This document shows, one piece after another, positions 11,761 to 24,240 of a stretch of DNA of 64,000 nt. Source of the stretch: Enoplosus armatus (taxonomy: Eukaryota; Chordata; Actinopteri; Centrarchiformes; Enoplosidae); the NCBI RefSeq assembly GCF_043641665.1, contig NC_092194.1:18291298-18355297 (forward strand). The letters are read 5' to 3'. The position numbers and the translations under genes were made by a program. The first letter of the stretch is position 1, and each line of letters begins with the position of its first letter. A model generated the notes under the pieces. That model saw only the letters and a program-made list of their open reading frames with translations, did no database searches and was not told the DNA's origin.

Positions 11761-13657
11761 TCACGACAAGCATTGATTATAGCAGCCAACACCGTGAAAA
11801 TCTCCAGACGCAGAGATAAGAGGAGGAAGTCAGGCCAGATCTGTGTGCGAGATCAGCAAGATAATGTGTGGGAGATTGTTTGATTGAAACAAACTGAAAA
11901 AAAGCCGGAAGACAATAACCTGAACACCAGACTGATGCTCCACTTGTTATTTATTCTGCGAGACTTCAACTTTTGTCTGTCAAACAGAAAGGAAAGTTTG
12001 GTTCTATAATAATATATCCTTTATCTGAATACATCTCCGCCTACTCTAATGAAATGACTAATTATACTACGCATTAAAACACATACCAGCACTTCATGAG
12101 ACAGTGTCTTAATTAGGCCTTTGGTTGACAAGATAAAAACACATATTTTTAACCAATGTAAACATATTAAACGGAGTGAAGCCTCGAGCGAGTTCAGACA
12201 GAAAGCTTGTGTCTGCTGCTACACTCACACATGACACTGTGACTGGCTGCAACACATATCAAAGCTACTCGCTGCAGAAAGGCATCTGTTTAATCTGTTG
12301 ATGCTCTCACCTTTTGTCTGCTGCACCACACATTTGGAAATTCTGCCGTGTTTCTGTCACAAATGTCTTCATGTAGTTTAACACTGCTCACTGGTCATGT
12401 AGCTATTCATTGCCGTATTTCTGCCATCCACGTTTGGAATAAGAGTCGGGATAAGTTTATGATTAGATGACAGGTTGGGATCAGGGCTAAAACGTGTTTA
12501 GGTAAGCGTGATGTGATTTTGTAGATTCAGCTCTACTACTCGACCCACTAGTGGTCGTTGCAGTCTGCGAGGTCTGTATAAGTCGATAGAGTTTCTTACT
12601 TTCTTCCAGGTAAGAAATTACTGTCTTGTTACGAGCTAAGTGCTAGCTGCACAGATGCTAGTCGGTTTGAGAACAACTGAAAGTTTGATAAACAATCCGG
12701 TTCAGCAGGATCCCGTGAACTTCATCACAGTTAGGGGGAAACAAGTCATATCCAAATTAAAACATGTTGCACATCTCAAGGAGACGACAGTTGGTTGGAG
12801 TGAGGGAAGGTTAGGCAACTAAAAATAACAGTTATGGCATCGTTTGGATCTGTAGGTAAAAATATACATCCATCACTTTGTGTGTTTTTGTATATTGCTG
12901 TGACACCAGGCTGCTGTTTCTCACCAGGCACTTGGTCACGATGTGGGATTTGGTGGCGCTTTAACCAGCAGGCCCTCGCTGATCACATGTTTACACAAAC
13001 ACAAGACAGATGCTAATAGGTCGACGCGTTTATGCACGGCACCTGGCTGTACCATGAGTGCATTCATTTGTACCACAAGTGGCTCCGGTGGGAAATGAAT
13101 GCTGCACGCTTCCCATTGAACTATACAGGATCGCACCAAAGTGGGTGTCAGGAAAGAGCCAGGTCTTTGAAACGGGGAACAGACAGGCAGCACGTGTTTC
13201 TTCTTCTCATTGTCAGAGACCTCAGAAAGAGAAGGCAGTGAGGCTTTAGACAGGCCTAATTAAAACTTCCAATGCTATGAATTCTCTTTGATCTCTCTAT
13301 ACAGCCCCAGTGGATGGGCTTCAGTGTCGCACTCCCCTCTGTGCTTGTGTCCTATAACCCACGACTTCCTCTCGTTCTAGTCTCTTTTTCCTTTTATTGT
13401 CATCTTCGTCAGAATAATATTCATTTAACTGCGTTTTATGGGTGTGCGGGAGTGTGGAAATCTGCTGTCTGTGGAAGAGATTTCATAAGAATCAATTTTA
13501 CATGTGTTAAAACTATTTCTATTAAGTTTTTCGGAGAACTGTATCTACATTTTTTTTTTTACCAGTTTAGGGAAGACCCTCGGGATACTCGCAACATCAA
13601 AGGGCCATTCATTCACTTTTTCTCCTAACAAACTTCGTAAGATTGAGAGCCTGCGAC
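11761..13657. other. Intron without recognisable genes
   Basis: Unique-looking AT-rich sequence. No exon, RNA gene or clear repeat recognised. T-run at about 13548-13560. Confidence 0.45.
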
Positions 13658-13990
13658 TTAAGGCATTAGTTCGACATTTTGGGAAATTTGCTGATTCACT
13701 TTCTGGCTGAGCGTTAGATGAGAACATCGGTACCACTCTCAAATCTGTCCGTTAATTATGCAGCTACAGCCGGAAGACGGTTAGCTTGGCTTAGCACAAA
13801 GACCGGAGACAGTGTAACAGAATCCACCTGCCAGCACCTCAGAAGGTTTTTGTTAGATATCACAAGATATCACATGTTAATTACTGAGTTTTAGAGGTGC
13901 AGGTACGCAGGTATTTTGTTACCTTTGGATCGAGCGAGGCTAGCAGTTTCCCCCGTGTGATAACTGTCTGGAGTGGTATCAATCTAACGC
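13658..13990 (+). repeat. Interspersed repeat, family C, copy 1
   Basis: Shows the family C order: 'ttcgacattttgggaaat', 'tgagcgttagatgag', 'taccactctc', 'ttagcttggcttagcacaaa', 'agcacctcagaagg', 'tgttaattactgagttttag', 'ttttgttacctttgga'. This family is very common in percomorph introns. I cannot assign a class with certainty. Confidence 0.75.
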
Positions 13991-14898
13991 GCCACGAGAA
14001 ATAAATTATTTTCAAAAAGGCTGATCAATTTTGAAGGTTTGTACTAAGTGCAATAAAGACATAGATCCTAGGTTTCTGCAAAATAGTATTAATGCCCTCA
14101 TTCTTACTCATTTCTTTATAGATTGATTGTAATAATTACAACTTTAGGGATTTCTGAGTAGATGATAATTTACTTCCCACTCCGACTCTGCTTTATAGTA
14201 ATAATAACATATATTTTGCTCTGTGCAAACATTAGAAACCGATTACATAATTAGACTTTTTTTTTTTTAAATAAAGTCTGTGAGACATTTCCATAGCTAT
14301 TATTCAGGAACCACATTAGAGAAAAACACGCTTTTATTTCTCAATCACCAAAGATAAAAACTGCAATTTCTGTATGACTTATAGATGTCAAGATCAAAGT
14401 GAGCAGAATCCGCAGGCCTCTCTCACTTCTAACATGTTTGGGGGGGGGGGGCATTCATCCCTCACGTTCCCGCCCGCCTTCCCTGCTCTGGTTTGCGAGC
14501 ATCAGTCCTCTGAGATATTTAAAACAGCTCGTTTTGAAGCCTCCGTTGTTTTTCATCTATCCTCTTGTGAAAATCCGTCCTTTGATGTTTTCGACATCCT
14601 CAAAATTGCTCTAATTCCTTTTGCCACTATTTATGAAACTGTTAATTGAGCAATTACCGCAGTGTCGGTCTGTCAAAATTACCGGTTGTAATGTTATACT
14701 GTTTTGTTTTTCTTTTGTACCGTGAATTTAAAGCGATCTGGTTCCCCATTTGAGCGAACAACCAAGCGGACTCTGACAAGGTAATTTGGCGTCAAGATAA
14801 AGGCAGAAGCAGACACTTTTAATCTTATGATGTTTGAAGTTTGGCCCGCTTCTGAGTCAGCCCAGATTAAAGATGGAGTGTGAGTGTGTGGATAGAAA
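13991..14898. other. Intron with G12 run
   Basis: AT-rich sequence with T9 near 14260 and a run of 12 G at 14440-14451. No gene recognised. Confidence 0.5.
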
Positions 14899-14940
14899 CT
14901 GTGTGTGTGTGTGAGACACACAGAGAGAGAGAGAGAGAGA
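14899..14940. repeat. Compound (GT)n and (GA)n microsatellite
   Basis: About seven GT units followed after 'agacacaca' by about eight GA units, read directly. Confidence 0.85.
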
Positions 14941-15342
14941 CAGCTGAGGTGGAGGTGCTCCTCCGTTGATGGATCCTGGTTAAACATGGTATATCTTGTC
15001 GTCGGGAAGCTGTGCACTGCATGGCAGCCCCCGCTAATGGGAATCTGCTGCCTGTCATCTATGGCCAGGCCATTTCATCAGAATGTCAATAAGGGGGAAA
15101 AAAAAAAAGTGGTATAGAATTTATGTTGCCTACTGATGAATGCAGCAATGGTTGAAGCAAAAAGGAGAACAGAACAAATGCGGTGCCCGAAGGGGAAGGA
15201 AGGCCGGCTCCGACTTGGGGGAGATATAGATTGATGAGGGATTGTTTGCTGGGAATGAGATTTCATAAGAAGCTGTAGATTTTCTCCCTCCAGCTGCAGG
15301 TGTGAAACAGAGTTGTGTCACAAGAGCAGTAATACAACCTCC

Positions 15343-15350
<8 letters not shown>

Positions 15351-15387
<37 letters not shown>
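15351..15387. repeat. (CA)n microsatellite
   Basis: About 18 CA units preceded by a short (CCCA)n, giving Thr/His and Cys/Val ORFs that are not genes. Confidence 0.95.
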
Positions 15388-15389
<2 letters not shown>

Positions 15390-16966
15390 CTGATGTTTAC
15401 CATTCAGCCACACAGACGGGGCTCGGCCAACGGAGGAAACTCAGACGTTTACTAGTTGTGTGTGTGTGTGTGAGAGCTGATAGGGCTCTTTTGCCTATGA
15501 CTAATAGATGAAAGCCTGAAAGAACTGCAGCTGAATAATTGAGGTCTTATGTAATGATAATTGCGGCCCATAAATAGGGATTCACCTTTGGCAGAGCACA
15601 GACTCCATTTCCATGCCGTGTCCCCCCGTCGTGAAGCCGAACTAACTGTTTCCGTCTGAGAGATTTCTCTGTCTCTTTTTGGCTAGACTCTCCGTCTCTC
15701 CTTCATCTCCTCTTTATGTCTCTCTGCCCGTCTTTATGCCTTTCAAGGTTTTTTCTTTTTCTTTTTTTTTGGGGGGGTGGGGGGGGGGGGGGTCTGTCTC
15801 AGTCTTTGTCAGTTGCGGCAGACAGACACACACGCTCAGAGTAGTGACAGTTTCAAAGCAGTGCCTTGTGGAAGAGCCGGTATTGAACAGGAGCCTCGGT
15901 GAGATCGGTTGCTTTAATTGCTGTCAGAAGCGGGATGGGAGTGGCAGCGAGCTGGAACAGCTGAAAGGTTTCATTCCACATCGCTGTATAGCTTTATATA
16001 AAAAGTCTCGCCACCTGAAACTCACCAGCGGCGTTTAAAAGCACAGGAGAGGCGACTCCAAACTTTAGTATTAATGGGTTGATGCACCCAGATTACAAAA
16101 AAACTATATTCTCTCACTTACCTTTAGAGGTTTCTAGCTTTGCAGGTAGTTTTGGTTTAATTTGCCCTGATTTTGAGATAGCCACCTCTGAGATACCCAA
16201 CGCATTTGACCACATGGTTTACAGTGATGGCGGTGGCAGATTTACCTCTCAAAACTCTTTGTAATTGTTTAAACGATGGGTCCTTGATCTCAGACAGAGG
16301 CGGCCAAACACAGGCTATTGATCCTGTCGGCTTAAATGTAAAAAGCATTTTCAGTCATAAAGCATTTTTTCTGGCTTCATGACTTTTTAATGTTTCCAGC
16401 TGGTTCGTTTTAAAACAAGAAGCCTGTAAAAGGAGCCTTGGAAATAATCCGCTCGATGGCTTCATATAGGACACCCTGCTAAAAGGCTAAAAGGTTAGAT
16501 TTGTGCATTATCGTTAGTGTGTTTCACGTTTAACCTGACAGAAGAAAAGGCTCTTCGGTTGAGGACTAACCAATGTGTTTGTTGGACCAAACACTATCTC
16601 ATATAATATGTTTTGTAAGGGTTGCCGGAGTGTTAACATCTGGCAGGGCAGAGCTGCTAATGTTAGCCCACACTGTGATATAGTAGCATCCAGGGCAGGA
16701 GAAAATGACGTACTGGCTGCAGTTGAAGTACGAGTCGTGAACGGACCTTTAACCTGACAAACGAATGTATTGGCTAATGATGAGTGCTCCTTGGTAGTGA
16801 CGCTGGGTTACTACTGCAGGTAGGAAGCTAGTTAGCCAGTCATGCTAATGTTTGCAGCTTACGTTACAGCAGATAAACACACAGTTCGATCCTTTCTTTA
16901 CTCCTGTACTTGATTTGAGCCTGTACTCTGTGTTTTGGCCTCTCTTCAGCTACAGCAGCAGCAGGG

Positions 16967-16968
<2 letters not shown>
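15388..16968. other. Intron with T/G homopolymers
   Basis: Contains T8G7 at about 15763-15777 and a 14-G run at 15779-15792, then unique-looking sequence. The stretch 16620-16870 has several 'gctaatgtt' and 'agctagttag' words suggestive of an old repeat, but no family is assigned. No exon recognised. Confidence 0.45.

Positions 16969-17016
<48 letters not shown>
16969..17016. repeat. (TG)n microsatellite
   Basis: About 24 uninterrupted TG units, preceded by a short (CAG)n. Confidence 0.95.
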
Positions 17017-17017
<1 letters not shown>

Positions 17018-17497
17018 CCGCACGCCTGACGGGTCACTGGGTCTTTACCCATCATGCCCCACTTTCTGGGGCTACTTGGCTGCGTGGCTGGGATGTTTCT
17101 CCCCGTCCTCGGTCTCCCAGTCCTCACCTTCTCGCCAAAAAAGCAGGGACGGGGCCTTGATGAATGTCTGGTTCATAACAGTGATGTGACTGAGGGACGG
17201 GGGTGGGGGGGTAATGATTTAATCATCCTATAATGGATGGAGGACATCATTCGGGCCTGGATTAGTGCAGGTGTTTGCCACCCGAAGAATACTCGGGCTG
17301 ATGAATCTCATTGTCAGCGCTGAAAGTGATGGTGTGGTTTAATCTTCACTGTGAACTGCAAACACAAGCTATTTTTGAAGTGTCAACGATTCGTCTCCAG
17401 CAGCAGATGCATGAGAATTAGCTCAAGTGTTCATTTGTGGAGGCATTTTGCTTTTCAGATAGGCTCGTGCACTTGACTCTCCGTCCTCTGTTTCTAT
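17017..17497. other. Intron, unique-looking block
   Basis: No repeat recognised. Sequence from 17215 to 17480 is balanced in composition and free of simple repeats. This is the sort of stretch where a conserved non-coding element could lie, but conservation cannot be seen here. Confidence 0.35.
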
Positions 17498-17715
17498 GGC
17501 TGCAAGTAATGATTATTTTCATTATTAATTAATCTGCTTTGTATTTTCTCAGTTATGAGATATTTGATGTCTTTAAAGATCTCAACAGTCTAAATGCCAA
17601 AGATATTCAATTTACGATGATGTAAAACAGAGAAAAGCAGAAAATCCTCACTTTTGAGAAGCTGAAACCCAGAAATATTTAACATGTTTGCTTGAAAAAT
17701 GACTGTTTCAGTTGT
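17498..17715 (+). repeat. AT-rich interspersed repeat, family A
   Basis: Good forward copy: 'ggctgcaagtaatgatta', 'ttttcattattaattaat', 'aaagatattcaatttac', 'cacttttgagaagctgaa', 'gcttgaaaaatgact'. Confidence 0.7.
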
Positions 17716-18097
17716 ATGGTGGGAGTTAAACGTCCAGGAATTTGTCTTGTGATGTAGTTCTGGAGGTGAATTTACATCTTAAAATTGAATCAACTGCATA
17801 AACTGTGCACGGCATGGCATCCATGACAAGAAAACCTTACCAAACCATCTCCATATGTGGAAAAAATGAAGACTTAAGTGTTGCTTTATGGTTTGAGAAA
17901 ATTCTCCCCACATCCTAAGTTTGAACCCCACTGGGTTAGCTAAAGAAATGCATTGTCATAAAGCTGAAAACAAGGCTGCTTTTCTTAGCTCTTGAAAAGT
18001 TGACATGGTTTTCACAGGACGTGGAGGATAATTGTGCATCACACTCAGTGATTATTATGCTAAAGTAAACACAAGTGCTGAGGGCATTTACATCATT
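17716..18097. other. Intron without recognisable features
   Basis: Unique-looking spacer between two opposite copies of repeat family A. Nothing else seen. Confidence 0.45.
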
Positions 18098-18222
18098 AAT
18101 AAAGCAAAAATGCCAAACATTTACTGGTTTCAACTTCTCAAATGTGAGGATTTGCTGATTTTATATCATTATCAATTGTATATCTTTGGGTTTTGGACTG
18201 TTGGTCAGACAAAACGAGCAGT
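18098..18222 (-). repeat. AT-rich interspersed repeat, family A
   Basis: Reverse copy: 'aaagcaaaaatgccaaac', 'caacttctcaaatgtgagga', 'atatctttgggttttgga', 'ttggtcagacaaaac'. Confidence 0.7.
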
Positions 18223-20727
18223 CTAAGGAATGTCTGTAGCCAAGAGTCCAGCAGACGATTTCCTAAAAAGTGACAAAAGGTGTCTTTTATGTCATAGTTA
18301 CAAAACATGTGTGCATGGAAGCAAAGACAGCATCCACCTTCAAGTTAAGGTGTTGGTGAAGATGTATTATAGATTGTAATTTTCTTTTCCAATGGGGCAT
18401 CTGTCACCAAAAACATTAACATTTTTATAATTTTATTTTAAGACCGTATGCTGTTGAATCTGGCAAGCTGAAGCCCTACATTTAAAAATGTAAGTTGATG
18501 TAATCAGTGAGCATTATCCTGGCAGGATGATAAAACCTCCACATCTCCCAAATACTGAGGGTGTGACCTCAGTGTCCAAACAATTGACAGATTATTCAAT
18601 AGTGAAATTATTCCTTAGTTACTGTCCTAGTAAACACACGAATAGCCAGTTTTGTGTGTTTTATTTTCTATATTAGCGAATGCAGCCTGCATTTATTTAT
18701 TTGTGAGCATAAATAATATAAATATAAACTTCCTATCATTATTTTTGACATTCATAGTTTTCAAAGATATTACACCATCCACAGATTGGGATGATTTCTT
18801 CCTCATTTGTGGCATCTGTTATAAACACTCCCGCATAGAATCAAAAATTACATTTCTTTTTTCTTTTCCTGTCTCTGAACACCCACTCTCTCTCCATCTC
18901 ACACAGAAACAGAAAAAGAGTAAAACAAACACGTAAGACTCCCAGTCAATTCTCTCGGGCCTCAAAGTCGTTTTTTGGATAAAAAAAAAAAATGGATGGA
19001 AAATGAAAGTGTATAAAGTGCTCTTTGTGTGTCTTTGAACGTGGCTATAATTGGAGAGCTCGAACAAAAGGGAAGGAACGACGAGGGAGAGCTCGTGGGA
19101 CTCTCCGGCCTCTTGAATTGGTTTGGAGACAGGCTTGTGTGACAGAGTGGGAAACACAGGGGGAGAGAGGAAGGCAAATACGTGATGTGATAGATCCACA
19201 CAGAGACACCAGAGATAGGAAGAATAAGACCTGCTGGTGGGGTACAAGCTTTCTCCTCAGCTTGAAGTTTTCATGCCAAATCAGGTATTTTTAGACCAAA
19301 ATCTAAGCACCTATTTTCTTTATTTTTGTCAGCCTGTCATTATGTCAGCCAAGCCATGTCAACTTATGCATAACTGGCTGTCTGCATTGTTCACAGGCTG
19401 TGAAAGAGTCTGAATGAACAGCTTTAGATGGAAGGAGACGAGTTGCTGGTACCTACAAGTACCTAGATGGCCTGCGAGTATCTATGTCTGCGCGTACTGC
19501 CGTGGCAGCATTTTACAGACTGTAGAAGGCACTATGGGACGAGTTGTAAAGTGTGTAGATGGCTGGCCATGTGAGAACGCCTTTGAGACGCCGTCCAAGC
19601 TTTCAGTGGTGGCAAGAGATGAAGGGGATTCTTGCAAGGTGAGCCGCGTGGTTACAGTTACATGGTGTGTCCCTGTAAGAAGAGGATACGTGTGTGAATG
19701 CCTGTGAGTATTTAGACGCACATACAGTGTGTTTGTATCCGCAGACGTGTATGTGCTGAAGTGAGTCCACGGGGCTGGAGGACTAAACTCAGCACATTCC
19801 ACAAATGTGGTCCAGGGGCCGCCTCGGAGGCTATAGGGTTACAAGCCGTCCAAAGTCGCCCCGTGACCAAATGTGGATGAGTTCTCAGTGTGGATTCATG
19901 GCGAGGCTGAATCATATCACCTAAGGATACATTATACACTACGAACATCATCTGCGGTATGCAATGAGGGGTTGAGCAGTGAGTGAGCAGCGAGCAAAGA
20001 TGGTTTAAAAAAGCTTTCGTATACTGTGAGGGAGGGTATATCACAACAGGCAGTTTATCTGTGACTTCTATATTTCTACATTTGTTTATTTTCCAAAGAC
20101 GTCCCTCCTGGGTGACTGCAAATGTCAGTTTGCGTTTCTGAACCTAAGACGCGGCCGTCTGAAGAGAAAATTGTGTTTGACATGGCTAATTTCTGTGCTG
20201 ATTTAGCTGGGAGCTGGCCATTTTGCTACTGACACACCTGATCAGTGTTGATTTGATCATCTTAGCCTGTTAGCAACGTTAGCTAACGACTTTTATGTTT
20301 TCTTCTTAACGCCTGATTCACATACTATTATATCTAATAAGAAGGCATCGCTAAAGAAATGCTCCAACAAAAATCTTTGGAATATCAAATGCTCACCACC
20401 TGTAGCCGTGAAAGGTGGCTCTCTAACAGATGACCATCCAAGCAAACATACAAACTTCTCAAACCACAGCACAATCCTCTTCTTTGCCATTGATCTGTAC
20501 ATTCAGTATTTTCCAAACGTTCCTATCAACAGCAGAGTGGATTATGCTGCAGGAGTGGTCTTTATGGACGCTGTCTTGGTCCTGGTCGCCATGAGTTGTA
20601 TCAACTGTGAGTCCCATCAGATGACAGTTGCCGTACTCCCTGAAAGAACGAGCTACAAACTTTTCACTGTTCCTTTAATAGTGGTTAGAAGTGGCATGTT
20701 AGTGTGAAAGGATGAGGCTGCCGTTAT
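18223..20727. other. Intron without recognisable genes
   Basis: About 2.5 kb. A purine-rich patch lies at 19070-19230, and CT-rich words on its complement make a 142-residue Ser/Leu/Pro ORF of no protein character. Small ORFs overlap on both strands. No exon recognised. Confidence 0.45.
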
Positions 20728-20960
20728 ATATGAGTCCCATGAAAAGACCAAAACCAGCAATGAGTTTCTCTCGTCTCTCAATACTTTCTGATTATAAGAC
20801 ATAAATCTCAAAATATATAGTTTAAAATGGGCTTGATAATTTCCTAAAACAGCTGGCCACTGTAGTTTTTAGCTAATTTTACTCAAACAGGAGTAAATTG
20901 TGCATTTGTTGGGGACTATTTTCCGCATTGAGCATTTACAGCAACTGGGTGGGATTGAGT
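20728..20960 (+). repeat. Interspersed repeat, family E, copy 1
   Basis: Shares with 23965-24240 the phrases 'cgaaaagaccaaaac' / 'tgaaaagaccaaaac', 'ctctcaatacttt', 'aaacagct-g-cactgta', 'attcaaacaggagtaaat' / 'actcaaacaggagtaaat' and 'atttgttggggactatt'. The two copies have the same orientation, about 3.2 kb apart. Confidence 0.7.
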
Positions 20961-22314
20961 CAAAATAAACTACTGTGTGGCTCATTGATGTGTTGTTTTT
21001 GGACAACAATGGAGCTCAATGGCACAGAAGAACATGTCAGTATAGATACACAGTATAGAACATATATAGATGTATTATTGGATTGTTTCTTTGTTGTTTT
21101 CTTGTTTTCTTTTGATTTTGTACAGTAAATACTTTAACATGTTGCTTTCTCACTAAATCAGCTTCAGTTGCCTCGGAAAGACTTAAACTACACCAGTTAT
21201 TTACATGTTTACTTGCCACATTTTATAAATTTAGACATTATTTTGAGCACAGACACTTTTCCAGTGGACCTCCATGATGGCAGCAGCAGAGCAGCTGTTG
21301 CTAGGGAATCTGTGATGTAACCACTAAACCTCTATAAAGTGAGTGTGTATAAATATAGGCAGCGTGTGAGAACATCTACTGTACGCGTATCACCATTATT
21401 TTGGGAAATGCACAAGCAGAACAGCACCTGTAATGTTTTACTGACGTAAGTGTTGGCGTTTGTATGAATGCGCGTGGCCTCGTTTTGGGGGAAGAAAATA
21501 TCACCTGAACCCCAGCTAGTGTTTCGGCCGCTGCTCTGTCGCCACAGCTCCAAATGTCAGCAGCATGGATCACATGTTTCCAGTAACAGTACCCTTCCCA
21601 CTCTGCCTCCACACACCCTCGTGTTCCCCAGGCGTCCTCCTGATGGAAGTCGATGTGATGTGGTCCTCGGCCGCAGGAGTGGCGCTGCTAAAACAGATGA
21701 AACCGACTCTAAGAGGCCCTTGTCTCCTACCTGCCAGGCTCTTATAGAGATGGATGGAGGGGAGCACATCACAAGCACCACATGAGGAGATTACTGATGA
21801 AGGTGTGGAGGGGATGAGCGGCAGCCTCAGCAGCATCATCCTCAATTCTCCAGTGGTGCCGCAGCCTCAGCCCCTGGAACCCGGCCCCCGAGCCAGCGAG
21901 ACCTCTCCGGAGGGCTGATGACGGGATTTATGAATAAGCGGAGGAGGGATCAAGTAAACAACACACGAAAGAAAACAAGACAAATGAAACACCGGTGAGG
22001 AAATGAGACCAAGAGAGAAGAGAAGGGCAGAACAGAGAGAGGGAGTGAGGAGAAGGGCAGGGAGGATGATGCGATGCATGCTGGTTTGTGGGAGCGCCTC
22101 TGTTCTGCTCTGTCCCTCCAGGAAGTCGTACCGCTTCTCCTCTCCATCTGAAGGAGGCTATGTCGCCATGGCAACCGGAGAGAACCTGCGCCCCGTCTCC
22201 CGGCTCGCCGGGCTGGGCTGTACGTGTGCATGCATGAATGTGTTTTGCGCAAACACATCAGCTCATCGCCGCTGCATGTGTGCCTCCGTCTGATGCGTCA
22301 CTGTCATTCAGTCG
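20961..22314. other. Intron without recognisable genes
   Basis: T-rich patch near 21080-21125, then a moderately GC-rich block at 21460-22240 in which short ORFs overlap on both strands. None has a recognisable domain. Confidence 0.45.
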
Positions 22315-22325
22315 GTGTGTGTGTG

Positions 22326-22397
<72 letters not shown>
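22315..22397. repeat. (TG)n microsatellite
   Basis: About 40 TG units with one interruption near 22326. The largest dinucleotide array in the window. Confidence 0.95.
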
Positions 22398-22398
<1 letters not shown>

Positions 22399-22469
22399 TG
22401 AGTGTGTTTTTTTTTGTTTTTTTATGAGCATCAAGTGCAGACATGCGTGTGTGAGAGAGACACACTTGC

Positions 22470-22476
22470 GCACACA

Positions 22477-22508
<32 letters not shown>
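22470..22508. repeat. (CA)n microsatellite
   Basis: About 17 CA units, slightly interrupted at its start, about 80 bases after the TG array and complementary to it. Confidence 0.92.
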
Positions 22509-22511
<3 letters not shown>

Positions 22512-22599
22512 CCTCACATTCACAGTTTGTACTGCAGGCTTTATTTTTAGCACGTGGCACTTATATAATCAGGGTGACACTGGGGGGGAATAAAAGGAA

Positions 22600-23125
22600 G
22601 GGGAAAAAACATCTCCTGCATTTTCTTTACCCTCTATCTGCCGCTTTCGCTCTCTGTTTTTCCTCCTCTACATTTTCTTTCTCTTGCTTTCTATCTTTCC
22701 TACGTTACATTTTCTTGTTTCCCCACCCCTCTATCGTCCTCTCCCGTGTCTTGTCTCTTCTCCCCGGCGCTCCCTGCCTCATTATATATTTGACTTCACA
22801 TCTTCTCTTCCCTTTTTGCTGCTCCTCTCCTCGTGCATTTGTGTCTTGTTTCCCTCACCCGTCATCTGTCTTCCTCTTTTCTAGCCTCACCTCCATCCCC
22901 GCTTCGCCATGACACTCTGCAGCCACGGCAGCGAAAAGACGGGAAAGAAAGAGGGAGGGCAGGAGGACAGAGAAGGGAAATGTAGAAAGCATGAGAGAAA
23001 ATGAGGAGCAGAGAAAAGACAAAGAAAGACAGAAAGAGACAGTAAGACTGATGAGTGACGGCGTAGAAACAGAGCAACAGAAAGAGAAAGAGGGGTGTGA
23101 AGAGTGCACAAAGAGAGACAGAAAC
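22600..23125. repeat. Pyrimidine-rich then purine-rich switch
   Basis: From about 22620 to 22905 the plus strand is rich in CTCT/TTCC words. From about 22930 to 23125 it is rich in GAGA/AAAG words. No exact repeat unit. Long ORFs across both halves are Ser/Leu/Phe or Lys/Glu-rich composition artefacts. Confidence 0.6.
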
Positions 23126-23964
23126 CCTCAGCTCTTCTCTCCAGAAGAGGAGGCCAGGGATCCTCTCAGCCGGGCTCCCTCGCTGCTTTTAAACACTCAG
23201 ATCCCCAAGTGGGCTGCGCTCCACACTCTTGTTTAACCCCTCTTTTTCTTCCTCTTCCTCCTCTTCCTCTGTCTTGGCCCGTACTTCAAGGTAATTCGAG
23301 AATAGATGACATGTCAGGATTACTTAGCGGGATCAGCGCAGAGTGGTCTCCTGGAATACCGCTGCCAAGGCGCTGGGAATAACCCACTCGGCCTTTCTCC
23401 TGTCGCATCCAGCAAATCACAGCTTCACTCGTAAACGGCCTCTCGGTGGATTAAGCGCGGATCCGCTTTGGAAATAGACAACACTTGCTGTAGTGTATAG
23501 CCGAGGTGCGTTTGATCAAGAGCTACACAAGCAGAATGCCACATCTGAGGAGTCATCAAAAAGGAAATGGTGTCAACTGTATGTACAGCATCCTACTACC
23601 TCTGTGGAAAATTGCTTACGCTATCACCTCTAATTACTTTTGCTTGACACACAGCACTGCCAGTATCTCACATGACACTGTAGTTGGGGAAACATTGTAA
23701 GCAGCTGCTGATGTGCAGCTATTTAAAACAGCTAAATTGCATACCAGTGGCATTTGGTGATAAGAGATATCTTCACAAGTGATCGCAGCATATACAGGAA
23801 GGTCTGTGCTTCTTGGACGAAGCTGTTGTGGGTCTAATTTATCTGTGATCCAAAGTGTCCGCTTGTTTATCCTTCAGCCTGCTTCTCCATCCTGCAAGCC
23901 ATGTTTCTAAACAGGCAGTTTCATTAGCTTAGATACGGCTGGCAATATTATATATATGTCTTAT
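23126..23964. other. Intron, unique-looking block
   Basis: No repeat recognised apart from a short CTTCCTC-rich patch at 23240-23275. No exon with convincing splice sites. Confidence 0.4.
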
Positions 23965-24240
23965 AGTCGGCAAATCCCACGAAAAGACCAAAACAAGCAA
24001 TGCGTGAATCCATCTCTCAATACTTCCCAACGTCCTCAGCCTGTCTGTGGCTCGCAGCCCTATTCCCATTGGTTCCTACTGAAGGCGTAAATCTTTAATA
24101 ATATATAAAATATATAATTTCATCTTTTAAAAAGGCTCAATACTTTCCAAAAAACAGCTAGGCACTGTATTATTTAGTAAATGTTATTCAAACAGGAGTA
24201 AATAATGAATTTGTTGGAGACTATCTGCGGATTAATACGC
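23965..24240 (+). repeat. Interspersed repeat, family E, copy 2
   Basis: Second copy of the 20728-20960 repeat. It carries about 60-80 extra bases in the middle ('cctcagcctgtctgtgg' to 'gttcctactgaagg') that copy 1 lacks, so copy 1 looks internally deleted. Confidence 0.7.

Noticed and set aside
11159..11773. 204-residue Ser-rich minus-strand ORF
   Set aside because: Complement of the GA-rich tract. Low complexity and no splice or domain support.
22238..22912. 224-residue ORF
   Set aside because: Built from the TG and CA microsatellites (Cys/Val and Thr/His runs) and then a CT-rich tract. No domain.
23160..23236. Possible SLC8 exon B because of an 'IPKW' reading
   Set aside because: No DREEY-like acidic motif, no phase-matched splice sites, and surrounding residues do not fit CBD2.
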